A stretch of DNA of 64,000 nt from Diphasiastrum complanatum. Its lineage: Eukaryota; Streptophyta; Lycopodiopsida; Lycopodiales; Lycopodiaceae. The notes under the pieces were generated by a model. That model had not been told where the DNA came from and ran no database searches. It saw only the letters and a list, made by a program, of their open reading frames with translations. Every line of letters begins with the position of its first letter. Position 1 is the first letter of the stretch. This document shows, piece after piece, positions 9,598 through 22,294 of the stretch. The DNA lies in assembly GCA_029204225.1 (NCBI GenBank), contig MU832025.1, positions 26,975-90,974 on the forward strand. Direction: 5' to 3'. The position numbers and the translations under genes are program-made.

Positions 9598-10817
9598 AGG
9601 CAAGTAGTTTCTGGAAATTATGTTGCTTTCCTAACCTATTTGGATGAGCCTACAAGTATATATCAAGCAAGGAAAGAAGAGGAGTGGATCCAACCAATGG
9701 ATCTTGAGTATCGATCTCTTATGAAGAGTGGAACATCTTTTGGAGGATCTTCTTGTGTACATGGAGCTATGCAAGTGGATGGATGTTATCTTGCTGTAAA
9801 ATCAAGTAATAGATCTGGAAAACAAATTTTGTTCAATGACTTTGATGGTCAAGTTGAAGATCAAGAGGTTGATCTCAAAGCGCTTCAACTAGTCAAAAGG
9901 GAAGTTGGCAATTTGGAGCTAGTCAAGAGCATCAAAGGAGAGGTAATTGGCAAAGGTGTTATGGATCTATTTTTGCAGAATATTGAAGACTCAAGTAAGG
10001 TCAAAGGAGCAGCAAGGAAGTGTTGTTCAAGTTTACTTTACTTGTTCTATCTCATGTTTGAGCAATTTCATGTGGATGTGTGCAAATTGTCAAGATATGG
10101 TAAAACTAGCTACATTGGTGAGCATTGTTTTGATGTTGGATTTGTACTAGCATTCTTGGCTGATTTTTCTGATGGAAATGAAGCTATTGGAGGTTCATTA
10201 TGTCACTCATCCATGGCTAAGTTCTCAAGTGTTGAGCTACTTGGTGCCAATACTTGGAGATTGTCAATTTTTGGTGAATTCATGGTCATTTTCTCGTGTC
10301 AAGTAGATCTTGAAGATGGACTAGTGAAAAGTACTTGGTTTATGGAGTCATGTGGTGCTGGATTTTCATCATTAATGTGCTCACCTACTCATGGATTTCC
10401 AAGGTTTGATGGTTTCTTGTGGCAAGATGAAGATGGAGGCTCATTCATGGAATATCGTGGTGGATACAAGGCAACAAAGGACAAAGGAGGAGGAGACATG
10501 CAAGCAAAAGTTGATCACTCACATTTATTGTTTGTTTGCTGTATTTTTCCAGAGAGTTCAGAGTTGGAATCATGGTGGAATCATTTCATTTACATTCTAT
10601 TTGATTCTTCATGTTCTAGTCACATTTTTACATGTAAAATTGATGTAAGAAATAGTGAAGCATCCCAAGTGGACACTATTCTCTATATCAATTATGGTTG
10701 TTTCTATTTTGAGCATTACATGATCATTGAAAGGAGATCTATTCTTAGGAAGAAGATCATTCTTATGATGGATCAAAGTTCTATTGGCAAAAACTATGCT
10801 AGGAGCATTAGAAGCTA
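9598..10817 (+). CDS. Family-specific non-RT module in place of reverse transcriptase (copy 1)
   Basis: The open frame from 9484 (444 codons, stop 10816-10818) first reads the usual integrase/RT linker and RT opening (GNYVAFLTYLDEP, EEEWIQPMDLEYRSLMKSG). Where RT palm motifs should follow it continues into unrelated sequence: GSSCVHGAMQVDG, KREVGNLELVKSIKGE, FEQFHVDVCKLSRYGKTSY, DFSDGNEAIGGSLCHS. No YVDD-type box or other RT motif is present. The same segment occurs at 53905-54405 and on the minus strand at about 57660-58520, so it is a shared component of the family. Copy 1 carries about 60 extra residues (near 10215-10400) absent from the other two. Whether it encodes protein or is captured DNA is unknown. 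Confidence 0.55.
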
Positions 10818-11372
10818 GGAAAGCGAGTTTTGAGGTACATCATTGGAACTGAAGATTTTGGCATATTGTATGAGGGATCATCACCTAATCTTTTTGGATT
10901 TTCAGATTCGGACTATGCTGGAGATGTAATGGATAGGAAATCCATTAGTGCTTATTGTATTTTCATAGGTGATGGAGCTATATCATGGATGTCAAAGAAA
11001 CAAGCCACTATCTCATTGTCATCTAGTGAGGCCGAGTACAAAGCTCTTACACATTGCACAAAGGAGATGGTATGGATCAAGAGGATGATCAAGGATCTTC
11101 AGAGCCCAATCATCTTTTTTGACAATCAATCAGCCCAAAGAATGGCATCCAATCCTATCTTTCATGCTAGGAGCAAGCATATTGAGATACAATATCATTT
11201 TGTGAGGGAGTGAGTCATTGCAAAGGAGGTGGAGCTTCAACATGTGTCTTCAAGTGAATGTGTAGTTGATATCTTCATCAAAGCATTGGGAAAAGACTTG
11301 TTCATGAAGCATAGGACTTCACTTGGAGTATTATCAAAGTCTATGCTAAAACTAGTTGAAGAGGGAGTGTGA
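10818..11372 (+). pseudogene. Copia RNase H (copy 1)
   Basis: This is the terminal RNase H domain of the copia polyprotein. The frame reads GKRVLRYIIGTEDFG, FSDSDYAGD (first catalytic Asp), SSSEAEYKAL (catalytic Glu), FFDNQSA (Asp) and ARSKHIEIQYHFVRE. A TGA at 11211-11213 interrupts it. After that the usual tail (VELQHV, DIFIKALGKDLF) continues in the same frame and ends at TGA 11370-11372, overlapping the LTR start as is normal. It follows the non-RT module without an RT thumb. Confidence 0.85.
11356..11367 (+). other. Polypurine tract of copia copy 1
   Basis: The sequence TTGAAGAGGGAG lies immediately before the right LTR start TGTGAAAGA at 11368, the position where plus-strand DNA synthesis is primed. 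Confidence 0.8.
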
Positions 11373-12017
11373 AAGAGTCAACTGGTTTCATCATATTTTG
11401 CAATATTTCCATATTTGGCATATTGAGGCCAAAACCTGTTTTAGACTTAGAGGTTGACTTTTCAAAGTTCATTAGTCTAAATTTCATTTGAATAAACACT
11501 TTTTGAAAGTGTGGGAAAGATAGAATGCGAGTTTGAGTAGATTCAATTTGAATAAGTTGGGTACATTGAATCTAGACCCAAAATTGGTAGGGTTAGCATT
11601 TTGGTGGGAAAGCCAAGTGGCCAAATAGGGTTTGGACCTGTTATAAAAGGATGTAACTCGTGGAGAGAGTCATCTTCTCTCTTCTCTATCTCATTTCATG
11701 CTTATACATGGTTCTCTTGGGTTCTACTATCCATTGGTGCACTATCTTGGTGATTGCTTGCAATTCTATGTGTAGAATGATCTATATTTGCTATTTTTGG
11801 ATCCACACGTGTGAAATACAGTAGCTTTATGGTTTTGTTCGGACAGCAATAGTACATAATCATTTCATTCAAGATTGATCAAGTTCTATCAGTGTTTGCA
11901 TCTCAAATTGTGTGTAGATGCTGATTTTTCTACATTGGTGAAATTGGTAGTGTATTTCTCTTTCTAACCAAAGATCATTCAAGTAGATTGGATCTTAAGG
12001 ATCTGAAATCTTTCACA
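11368..12017 (+). repeat. Right (3') LTR of copia copy 1
   Basis: It has the same length (650 bp) and ends as the left LTR, with a TATA box at 11642-11650 and CACGTG near 11806-11811. It is followed at once by minus-strand gag sequence of the host element. Confidence 0.92.
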
Positions 12018-12259
12018 AATACTATTTATTTGAGAAAATCATTTTCAACATTCATTTTAATACAATGGAGTGCAATCTTGCACCTTCTCTTGTATTTAGT
12101 TGCTTCTTGTGGATGGATTGGCTCATCTTCCTCTCCATTCACAATATCCATGAAATCTTGCATGATAAGGATGGATTCCATTCTTAACTTCCAAATTGAA
12201 TATTTCTAAGAGTTCAATCTATCACTAGAATCCAAAAGATAGGCACTTATGGATGCCAT
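12018..12259 (-). pseudogene. Copia gag, N-terminal part (minus strand, split by insertion)
   Basis: Read on the minus strand from ATG 12259-12257 the frame gives a copia gag start: DRLNS, a TAG, then KYSIWKLRMESILI (usual NYSIWKLRMES), HCIKMNVENDFLK and a TAA at the junction with the inserted LTR. Gag would resume at 7664. The two in-frame stops show decay. The leader 12260-13024 and a primer site (13025-13036) lie upstream on the same strand. Confidence 0.75.
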
Positions 12260-13024
12260 CTTCAATGATAGGGAGATAGATTCAATGAAACAAGATAGAT
12301 TGTATAAGATTTGATCACAACAAGCCTTCCCACTCTCTTTGGGACTTGAGATAAATCACCTCTGATTTCTCAACAAGATCTAAGATGATCTTGGGCTTAT
12401 CAATCTTCAAGATCCAAACCTAGCTCAATTTACTATAGATTTGATCAAAACTAGTCTCCTCCTTGATCTCAACTTCACAAGAAGGGTGAATCCACCTATA
12501 TTGAACAAAAAGCACTTTATAGCACACAAATGTCTCAAAAATAAAGCCTTCTAAATTTAAGTTGAATCATATTGACATATTCAATCACAAAACTATCCAA
12601 AAACCAGCCAAAATGAAACACAATTTTCACTAGTTTTGTATTTTTTGATGAAGAAAACATCAAAACACTTGATCTAAACCTAAAAGGTGTATTTTAGGAC
12701 CTTAAGAAGACTAAGAATGACCTACTTAAAAATCCAAAAGAGTGGTGACATTCAAATCCTTATGGAAATCTCTACTAGGAGACATGTACTCCAAGATTCA
12801 ACTCATAAGAACTTTCTAATTTGGTTTGGTTGAATGGAAATGGCTCAATCTCGGTTTCTATAACTCAGAAAAACAAGCTCCCTTTGATCTATTCTCACTC
12901 AAATAAAACCATATTTGGAGGTACAATCACTAAATTAACAACTAGTAGCAAGGACAAAGCCAATACTACTCAAATCTAGGATCTAAGCTTGAGAAAATTA
13001 AATCTAAAGCTCACTTTTGATTAG

Positions 13025-13036
13025 GCTCTGATACCA
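13025..13036 (-). other. Primer-binding site of minus-strand copia
   Basis: GCTCTGATACCA on the plus strand is the reverse complement of TGGTATCAGAGC. It lies about 770 bases upstream of the gag start on the minus strand, and LTR sequence begins next to it at 13037. Confidence 0.85.
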
Positions 13037-13674
13037 TGACAAAATTTTATAGTAAAATGAATCCCAATCAATCCTAAAAGTGATGGAGGATGCACAAATC
13101 AAAGATCTAGATCCATACTATGAGCTAGAATCAAGACTAGTTATCAATTCTAGCTAATTTGACATTTAACTCCACAATGGCCACACAGATTTGATCAAAT
13201 ACATAAAAGAAAAGTGTAGCAAGCTTCTCAGACCTGTAATCAAATTCAGTACCTTCCAAATCATGTAGTTAATGCATAAAATCACTCACATCCAATAGCT
13301 ATAACTTGCCACCCAAAGACAATGTTGATAGAAGTGGAAAAACTCGATTTTTCTTCATATTTGGATGGAGATCCCATCGTAGATTTATACAATTCAAGCT
13401 TGGATCTGAACATTTTAGGACATCTCTGTTATTATCATAACCTAACCCTAACATCTAGCCTAATAGGTCATTGGATTCACCCCAATATGGGGTCAACATC
13501 TCAAAATCCAAAAACAATGTAAAACATGCTATTTTTAGCTCCTGGAATTTTTCTAGCTTATCTAAGCACACTTTGGCCTCATTTCAAAGTGCTATCACAA
13601 TGTAATATGAGGAATGAAGTCTTGGGAAAGCATCACATTGTTAAAAATGTAGAACATCTCTATCTTATGTTTGT
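13037..13674 (-). repeat. LTR of minus-strand copia, outer end unresolved
   Basis: It starts TGACAAAATTTTA next to the primer site, so on the minus strand this LTR ends TAAAATTTTGTCA. I do not find the matching outer end. It may be truncated near 13675, where another LTR seems to begin. No gene is visible here. Confidence 0.45.
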
Positions 13675-14606
<932 letters not shown>

Positions 14607-14620
14607 TGGTATCAGAGCCA
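14607..14620 (+). other. Primer-binding site of the 14-kb copia element
   Basis: TGGTATCAGAGCCA follows the LTR's terminal CA. A leader of about 700 bases runs to the gag fragment at 15311; no gene is seen in it. Confidence 0.88.
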
Positions 14621-15310
14621 TACCATGCTTTGAATGCTACTAACATCAGGTGTTTGAAGAATTCTATGACAATTCAAGCTAGGAAGCTGTTTAGCAGTGT
14701 TTTGCTATCTATTCTTGAACAATTCTTTGGTGAATGAGGTTAGAACTGATATTTTCAGTCCAAAATAGAGGATGCATGTAATTCTGACTTTTTACACATG
14801 TGAAAACCAAAATACTTCATTTGACTCTATTTCCTTGGTGCTAGATCCAAAGATACTGACATTATAGCTTGTTGGAAAGCTAGAAGAACTCTCTTTCCAT
14901 TGCAATTGGTTCAATTCATCCTGATGATCCTATAGGAGCTATAAGCTCTTAAAGAAGGGTAGGGAGAGACCCGAAACCCGAGTGGACACTTTTTGAATTG
15001 ATTATATTGCATGCATGATTCATCACTGTAATCAATCTGAGATAGAATTGGATAAGTCAAGATTATGTTGTCACAGTCATATCATTTCACACAAAGGGTT
15101 GTGTTTGAGTTGAATGTGTGTTTCTAAAGTGTTTTTCATTCATTTGAAACTCATGGTAAAATTTGACATAAAAAATTGTAAGTGCTTCATCAAAAGATAG
15201 AGGCTAGATCCAAATTCAAAGTGATTGATTTTTTGTTGTGAGCAAAGACTCAAAGATCACATCAAGACTTCTTACTCTTAGAAATAAGATCTTTTCTAGT
15301 TTCCAGAGTT

Positions 15311-15853
15311 GATGAAAGTGCTTCAAGTTTTGTAATGAGAGTTAAAGATCTTCACAAAGAGATAGCATGCATAGGAGATATTCTAGAGAACAGTCAACTT
15401 GTTCAAGTAGTCTTTAATGGACTTAGAGAAGAGTATGCAAATGTTGTCCAAACTTATGCTATCAAGGAGGAGCTACCATCTATGGAGGCTCTACATGATA
15501 TTCTTATTGCTAAAGAATGCAGGCAAAAGAACAAGTTGTCGAAGATCAACACAGTTTCAAGGAAGAATGGTGGTTGTGACAAGTCAAGAGGGAGGAGCAA
15601 AAACAAATTTTCTCAAGCCTTCACCAAGGACAAATCAAAGGACAAAGCAAAGGACAAAGGCAAAGGAGGAGTAGAAGATGATTCAACTCATTCTTCTATC
15701 TTCAAGAAGAAGACTCAAGAAGATCAAGCCAATTTTACCATAGAAGACTCACATGCAAGTTATGGAGAGGCATCTCTCATGATGACTAGTTCCTCCTCTT
15801 TATGCAAACATGGGCCAGAATCAGAGGACACTTTGAGACTGGCTTCAATATAA
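15311..15853 (+). pseudogene. Copia gag, C-terminal part
   Basis: The frame reads DESASSFVMRVKDLHKEIA and NSQLVQVVFNGLREEY, the late gag helices, then a Lys-rich basic linker (TKDKSKDKAKDKGKGG) that in intact copies precedes the zinc knuckle. The CCHC knuckle is missing: after residue 140 the sequence changes and stops at 15851-15853. The first half of gag is also absent. The closest relative in the window is the gag at 18911-19318 (shared AIKEELP/S-EAL). It belongs with the LTR and primer site just upstream. Confidence 0.75.
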
Positions 15854-15969
15854 TGAACCTTCACCAAGCTAGAATCTGGAACTGGAAATGACCCTTCTTC
15901 AAATGTAGATGTGGTGATAAATGCAAAAATAACTCCTCTATTATATGGTTTGACCACGCCATTTGGTAT

Positions 15970-17578
15970 ATGATGAACAACTTAGACAAGTTCTCTCCTG
16001 GTGCATCCCTCCAAAACCAAATGAATGCTTTCTTCATGTGGCTACATAAACCTACTAGAGATGTGGTCAAAGCACATCTTATCTTTTTCTCTATCCGACA
16101 ATTTATGATCAATGTCTCCATTGAGCTTGCCAAGGATTCTTTTGCCAAACTCCTAGCACACTTGGGAGACGTTGAAAATATCTGTGAGATAGAACGCCTC
16201 TTGAAACAACCAAGCTTCTTCACACTCCAAGATAAATTTTTTCATAACACAAGCAAAAGGACGGGCACTTTCAATCTCAATAACCTGAACTCAGTCATCT
16301 CAGGGTTAGGGACAAGAAAGAGGCTTACAGAAAATGAAGGACAAAGTAGAAGTGCAAAGAGCAAGCTACCTATCAAGAGATTAATTTTTTACCAAGACTA
16401 ATCAATGTGCACGAGGGGGAAAGGATAGAAAGAAGAGAAGTCACTATCTCGACAACCGGACGTCTTCAGCTGACTACTAATAGTGATAAGGGACCTCTTT
16501 TTTTACATTTATGTTGTCGCAATAGAGTTTTTGAAGCTATCCATGTGAAGCAGTTTTACGCTCACATTTTATTCAGACTATTTGATATTGTAGACAAACA
16601 TTTTAATGATATTGCGTTCAGCTGGACTTACTTACCGAGTGTCAAAAATAATTGGTATTTCCTTTCTGATGTCTTTTGTGATTTTGATATAGAAAACTTA
16701 CATTCATGTGAGTGCCTATCTTTCAATAGGTTTAAGGATTTTATTTTAGAAAGTTTGGACATATTGTTTCTACAGACTGTAACATTGTTAAAAGCTCTAT
16801 TCTACTTAAATTTCTAGAGAAAGGTCTCAATCATATTACTTAAAGAAAAACTAATATCAACAAAGCCTTCTGAACTTTATGATGATTGGTTTAAACTGAT
16901 GAAACTCTTACCTACACACAAACACTTGGATGAAAAAACTATAAAGAAACATGTTATTTTTTGTAAAAACATTGTCCTAAAATACATCAAAAAACAAAAT
17001 TGGCTACATGGTAACAAGGACGCGACATCTAAAATAAAAATTGCTAGAGATAAAAAACAATGGCTCACAAAATATCTCTACATCACTGGCATTGACAAAG
17101 CACAACATAGTCCATGCTTCATGTGTAAATTATTTGTACGAAAGCTTGCCATGGATAGACTAAACAATATTGATTTTAGCCCCTTTCCTAATGATCAACA
17201 GAACTTAGTTTCTGAAAGTTTGACACATATAATGGAAAAACTTACTAGTTGTCCTTATGGAAGGGGCAGGCCTTAAGGCAAACACATACAACTTACAAGA
17301 GTATCCTAAATCTGGATACAAATTTATATTGGCAATGTGAGTCATCCATTGATTTCTATCTTAATCTGTCATCAATGATTACCAATATATGGGTTGCAGA
17401 CATTTCTAAATGCTATGAAAATATACTCTTAGACGGTCCTAAGGGATTGAAAGCTATCATTAGAGGAGTTCTAAATCCAAAAAAGACCTTTGTAAATATT
17501 CTTTTTATATTTTTTTCTCAAATTTTGCTTACACATGGACCAATCAAAACACTCAAATTTGAAATCTACATAACGTAG
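15970..17578 (+). pseudogene. Decayed reverse-transcriptase-like ORFs of an unrecognised element
   Basis: Three plus-strand frames in sequence (15970-16401, 16407-16817, 16899-17276), with a fourth overlapping at 17249-17578, look like pieces of one protein broken by frameshifts. Features are a basic segment KKQWLTKYLYITGIDKAQ followed by PCFMCKLFVRKLAMDRL, and later IWVADISKCYENILLDGP, which resembles RT motif A (a conserved Asp followed by an aromatic). No YxDD box survives; the sequence ends soon after 17578. It is not copia or gypsy RT. I cannot name the family; a non-LTR, Penelope-like or cellular RT-related gene is possible. Confidence 0.4.
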
Positions 17579-17680
17579 CTCATTAGAATTGAAAAAAAAG
17601 TTTTCTTAATAATGCTATAATTTGGCGTCGGGGGTAACCTGCAAGCATGACATGTTATTCATAATATAATATGCAATTAT

Positions 17681-18098
17681 CATTAAAAATAGCATAACTT
17701 TTTAACCGTATTTTCGATTAAGACAAAAATTATACCGTTAAAAAGCGCTCGACGAGATCATTCCAATGGTTTCCTATGTGACCTACTTTCGAGATGTCGT
17801 TCAAAAGTCATGGTCGGTCAAAGTTTTTAAAAAAGTCAAATATCACTCTTGTGTGTGGATAGAGCACCCTCTCATTGAGAGGGTGCTCTAATCGCACACA
17901 AGAGCGTTATTTGACTCTATCCACGCACAAGAGCAATATTTGAGTTTTTTTTGAAAACTTGACTGGCCATAACTTTTGAACGGTAGCTTGGAAATAAGTC
18001 ATCTAGATACCGTTGGAAAGCTCTTGTCGAGCGCTTCCCAAGGGTATAATTTTTGTCTCAATCAAAACAACGGTTAAAAAGTTATGCTATTTTCAATG
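17681..18098. mobile_element. Long foldback element (MITE-like)
   Basis: The left arm begins with ATAGCATAACTTTTTAACCG and the right arm ends with its near-complement (about 18070-18095). Matching continues inward, including both ends of CACTCTTGTGTGTGGATAGAG versus the GCACACAAGAGC side, to a 13-base perfect palindrome at 17862-17888 (GAGCACCCTCTCA and its complement). Almost the whole 420 bp can fold into one hairpin. No coding capacity is visible. The layout fits a non-autonomous foldback transposon; the superfamily and target duplication were not determined. Confidence 0.7.
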
Positions 18099-18827
<729 letters not shown>

Positions 18828-18910
18828 GGAGTCTTCTATACCTTAAGACACTTCCCTACATCAAAACACGCCAAAAAAAAAAACTTCTAATTTAAAGGTC
18901 CTACACTCAT

Positions 18911-20110
18911 AGGGAGCTTGCTTGTATTGGAGATTCCATCAAACAAAGTGAGCTAGTTCAAGTCATACTCAATGGCTTGGAGGATAAATATGAGAATCTT
19001 GTGCAATCATATGCTATCAAGGAGGAGCTATCAACCTTGGAGGCTTTGCAAGGAGTGCTAATAGCTGAAGAATCAAGGCATGAGAACAAGCTATTAAGGA
19101 TGGAAAAATTGTCACTCAATCATAATGGTGATGAAAACGTTTTATTTTCCAAGCACAAAGAGAGGAGCAAAAAGCAACACCAACACTTCTCTAAGGACAA
19201 AGCAAAAGACCAAGATGAAGAGGATGATGATTCCTCTCAATATTCTACTTCAAAGAAAAAGAAAAAAGATGTTAAGTGCTTCTTTTGTGGCAAGAAAGGC
19301 CACTATGCCACCAATTGATTCAAGAAGAAGAACCAATTCAAGCAGCCAACATCTCTCATGAGAAAGAAGACTTTATTGCAAGTGATGGAGAAGGCTCTTT
19401 TATGGCATCAAGCTTCTCCTCTTCCACCTTCAAGAAAGATGACTCTTGGTATATTGACAGTGGAGCAATATCTCATTTGTGTAGCTCCAAGGATTCCTTT
19501 TCATCTTTTATGCCAAATGAAAAAATCAAGAAGTCCATATATATTGCAAGTGATCAAGAGTGCAAAATTGAAGGAGTAGCGACTATTCCCTTGAACTTTG
19601 CATCATCAAAAGTTCTATCTCTTCACAAGCTTCTTTTTGTTCCCAAGCTTACAAAGAATCTTATGTGTTGGCCAATTACTTGATGGTGGCCTTGATATCA
19701 ATTTTCATATTGACAATTGTGTGATAAAAAAGGATGATGAGATCCTTGCTCATGGATCAAGATATAAAGACATCTACAAATTGGATCCAAGAGAGAGTGC
19801 AAAATCTCTTGATGTTGCTTATGAATCCAAGCTTTCAAAGGAGGATGATCACACAAGATGCACATGTTTATATCTTCTCTCTTCAAGCTTTATGGTGCAT
19901 GATTATTTCCTATTATTCAAAGCATATGTTGAGATGGAATTCTCATTGAACAACAAAGCTTTGAGGAGTGATGGAGCTCTTGGAAGAAATACACCATATG
20001 AAGTATTATTCAAGTTTGATTACCTTAGTGTCTTTGGAGGTGTTTGCTTTGCACATATTCCCTTGGAAACAAGGAGGAAGGATGATCCAAGCTCATGGAT
20101 CATGGTTTGA
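18911..20110 (+). pseudogene. Copia gag-protease-integrase fragment with frameshifts
   Basis: Gag C-terminus (RELACIGDSIKQSELVQVILNG, 18911 on) leads through a Lys-rich linker to a CCHC knuckle (CFFCGKKGHYATN), interrupted by TGA 19316-19318. In another frame the protease active site follows (SWYIDSGAISHLCSS, about 19442-19490), then the GAG-pre-integrase region (VIKKDDEILAHGS). From about 19790 to 20108 only the end of the integrase core remains (NTPYEVLFKFDYLSVFGGVCFAHIP), so the catalytic part is deleted. A remnant (GRQVSGG) at about 20370 recalls the linker seen at 9600. At least two frameshifts; inactive. Confidence 0.75.
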
Positions 20111-20479
20111 TGCTTATCCACCAAGGAGGCCTATAAAGCCTTTATACTCTCTATTTCAAAAGTGATTGAGAGTAAAGATGCCATATTTTATGAAGATCAA
20201 CATTCAACCTTGGAAGGGGCCGAGATCAAGGCATCTCAAGATGCAGTATATCTATTTAAGACTATCAAGATGTGATGGGGTCAAGATTTGAGGAGGAGTA
20301 TCCTCAACACATGGATTCAAGGGGATCTGCAAGATGGATGACTGAGTCTTTATGGCTCATTTTTCATGGTAAAGGGAGGCAAGTTTCAGGTGGTATCCAC
20401 TTCAGCATTCTCGCTTATGCTTATCTTTCATTACTTGATGTACCATCTTGTTTTTATGAGGTTTTTACATTTTCTTTGT

Positions 20480-21120
20480 AGCTTGAGAGGCTGCAATATC
20501 CTCTGATTCAGTGGAAGATAGAGCTATCGAAGTTTTCTTGCAACTATTCCATGAAATAGGACCATTGTTAAGGAAGAATGTAAATCCAAAAGTGGATTTA
20601 TGAGTGTCTACATCTCCTGGCCAACTTGCATCTGAGTAACCACTGAGAATATTGAGTTTGTCATTATCAACTCCTCCATAACAAATGCAAAAGTTTTAGT
20701 AGCTCAAAGTTATCCCATGACTCTCTAATAAGAGCCTTCCAATGTGTTATACCAAGACTGGTCATATACTGACTCGAGGAACTGACTGTAAAAGGTACAG
20801 ATCATCACGTACATAATAGATGCTATTATCGAATGATAAGGATACTCACACATCTGTTCCTTCTCTTCGATTGTTTGGAGACACTGATCCTTCGACATCT
20901 TGATTCCTGGATCCATTGGTGAGAGACTAATTTGTAATTCATCAGATTATATCTAATTAAGATATTATGAATGTATCATTGCTGAGAAATATCGATCAAC
21001 TTCTATTTTCTGTCTCTTTGGATTTAAATACCTAGACAGTAATGAGCTTCACCCAGATCGATCATGTCGAATTTGGAAGATAGCATTATCTTAGCTTCCT
21101 TTGTCAGATCTTCTTCAAAT
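20480..21120 (-). pseudogene. Copia RT C-terminus and RNase H N-terminus (minus strand)
   Basis: On the minus strand 21120-21024 reads MLSSKFDMIDLGEAHYCLGI, the end of copia RT. 20916-20725 holds the thumb (MDPGIKMSKDQCLQ). 20720-20480 holds RNase H with SGYSDASWPGDVDTHKS (catalytic Asp), NGPISWNSCKKTSIALSS and TESE (catalytic Glu). Frames are shifted and a stretch between 20916 and 21024 is altered. RNase H is cut off at 20480 and no LTR follows on this strand. Confidence 0.72.
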
Positions 21121-21377
21121 TTCTTGACAAAATCATTCGGACGACTATAAAAATTTTTCACTAAGCTCATAGTATCTTTCTTCTTAACAAACTCAGGATA
21201 TATCTTTACCCAGTCTATAGTCTCAAGAAAATCAATCAGGTTCTCAAATCCAGCAGATGAACAACTATCCCTATTAGTGCTAATGATAAAATTATGCATT
21301 GTAACAGTCTTTTTAATACAACAAATAAGTGTCTCAACAAAATGGTTAGGTGGAGAAAGGGGCTCCCCATAACCCAA
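21121..21377 (-). other. Unrecognised N-terminal extension fused to a copia RT frame
   Basis: The 117-codon minus ORF ends in copia RT but its first 80 or so residues (IISTNRDSCSSAGFENLI, FLETIDWVKIYPEFVKKK) do not resemble copia RT. It is probably flanking sequence joined at a deletion or insertion breakpoint. I do not recognise it. Confidence 0.3.
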
Positions 21378-22127
21378 AGAGACAGCATCTTGAAACCATC
21401 GTGTGGACTAAAACATAAAAATAGGCCTTTATTAGCTTATGAATTGGATAAAAGATAAGGTTTCAGTACTATTCCAACCAAGGAATAGTCAGATTTACAC
21501 CACCAAGATGCAAAGAGAGAGAGATACAAAGTTGCACTTAGTTCCTCTTGACAAGGCAAGGCTAAAACTTTTTGAAGTCTTTATTCATAATCCAACAAGG
21601 TAAAATATAGCTGAAAAGTGAAATACAATACTAAAAAAACACCATAAAGCATAACCACTTTCAAGACGTCCAGCTGATACCTACAACCATCCCACAAAAC
21701 ACAACCACACAAGTTAGTTTAGTGAGAAAGACAGGTGTCATAGCTGAGCCGTCAGTTGTTATTCATGTCCAAAAGAAGTTATACTACTTAACAACTTTGA
21801 ATAGCATTTTAAATCATAGTCCAATCTTCCCAAACAAAAAGTGTTTTAGCGATAGACGAGGCCTTAATATTACCATATCAAGGCGAGTGCCATACTAATC
21901 AGTTTACAGGAAATTGGTCCATATTAGTTCTTTTTTAGTTATAAAAAGAGTATGAATAGTTTTAACTATTTACATTCTACTTAGCCAGAAGACTTGGTAT
22001 GGACATGTGCCATGCTAATGGATAATCCACACGTGGATTATTCACACAGATTTCAGTTTGTTCACCGGACCGGGCTGGACGTTGAAGATATCCACGTGTG
22101 AATATCTTCTGCGTGGATTATCCACGC
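21378..22127. other. Non-coding stretch with CACGTG palindromes
   Basis: No gene is seen. Near its end it carries three palindromes: around 22021-22042 (GATAATCCACACGTGGATTA), 22087-22108 (AGATATCCACGTGTGAATAT) and a perfect 17-mer GCGTGGATTATCCACGC at 22111-22127. A close relative of the last occurs at 32179-32193. Confidence 0.5.
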
Positions 22128-22294
22128 AAATTTTTTTTTTTTGCATGTTGATAATGACATGAAATTAGTTAAATAAATATATTTCTAAAGTGAATTATAT
22201 TATGATGAGGTTTTTTTTTTTTTTTTTTGCATATTGATAATGAAATGGAATTAGTTGAGTAAATATTTTTCTAAAGTGAATTATATCATGATGT
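22128..22294. repeat. Two-copy tandem duplication with T runs, about 84 bp
   Basis: Each unit is a T run followed by GCATRTTGATAATGAMATG, AATTAGTT, TTTCTAAAGTGAATTATAT and ATGATG. The first spans about 22128-22210, the second about 22211-22294. Confidence 0.8.

Larger units (their letters stand above)
7665..12017 (+). mobile_element. Ty1/copia element copy 1, both LTRs, lacks gag, protease and RT
   Basis: The element has two 650-bp LTRs that begin TGTGAAAGA and end ATCTTTCACA, a primer site after the left LTR and a purine tract before the right one. By eye the LTRs differ at about 20 positions, so the insertion is fairly young. The interior holds a leader, the C-terminal part of integrase, a long non-RT segment and RNase H; gag, protease, early integrase and reverse transcriptase are missing. 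It must have been moved by enzymes from another element. It interrupts a minus-strand copia gag, but the flanking 5-mers (GCTCC and AATAC) are not a target duplication. Confidence 0.9.
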
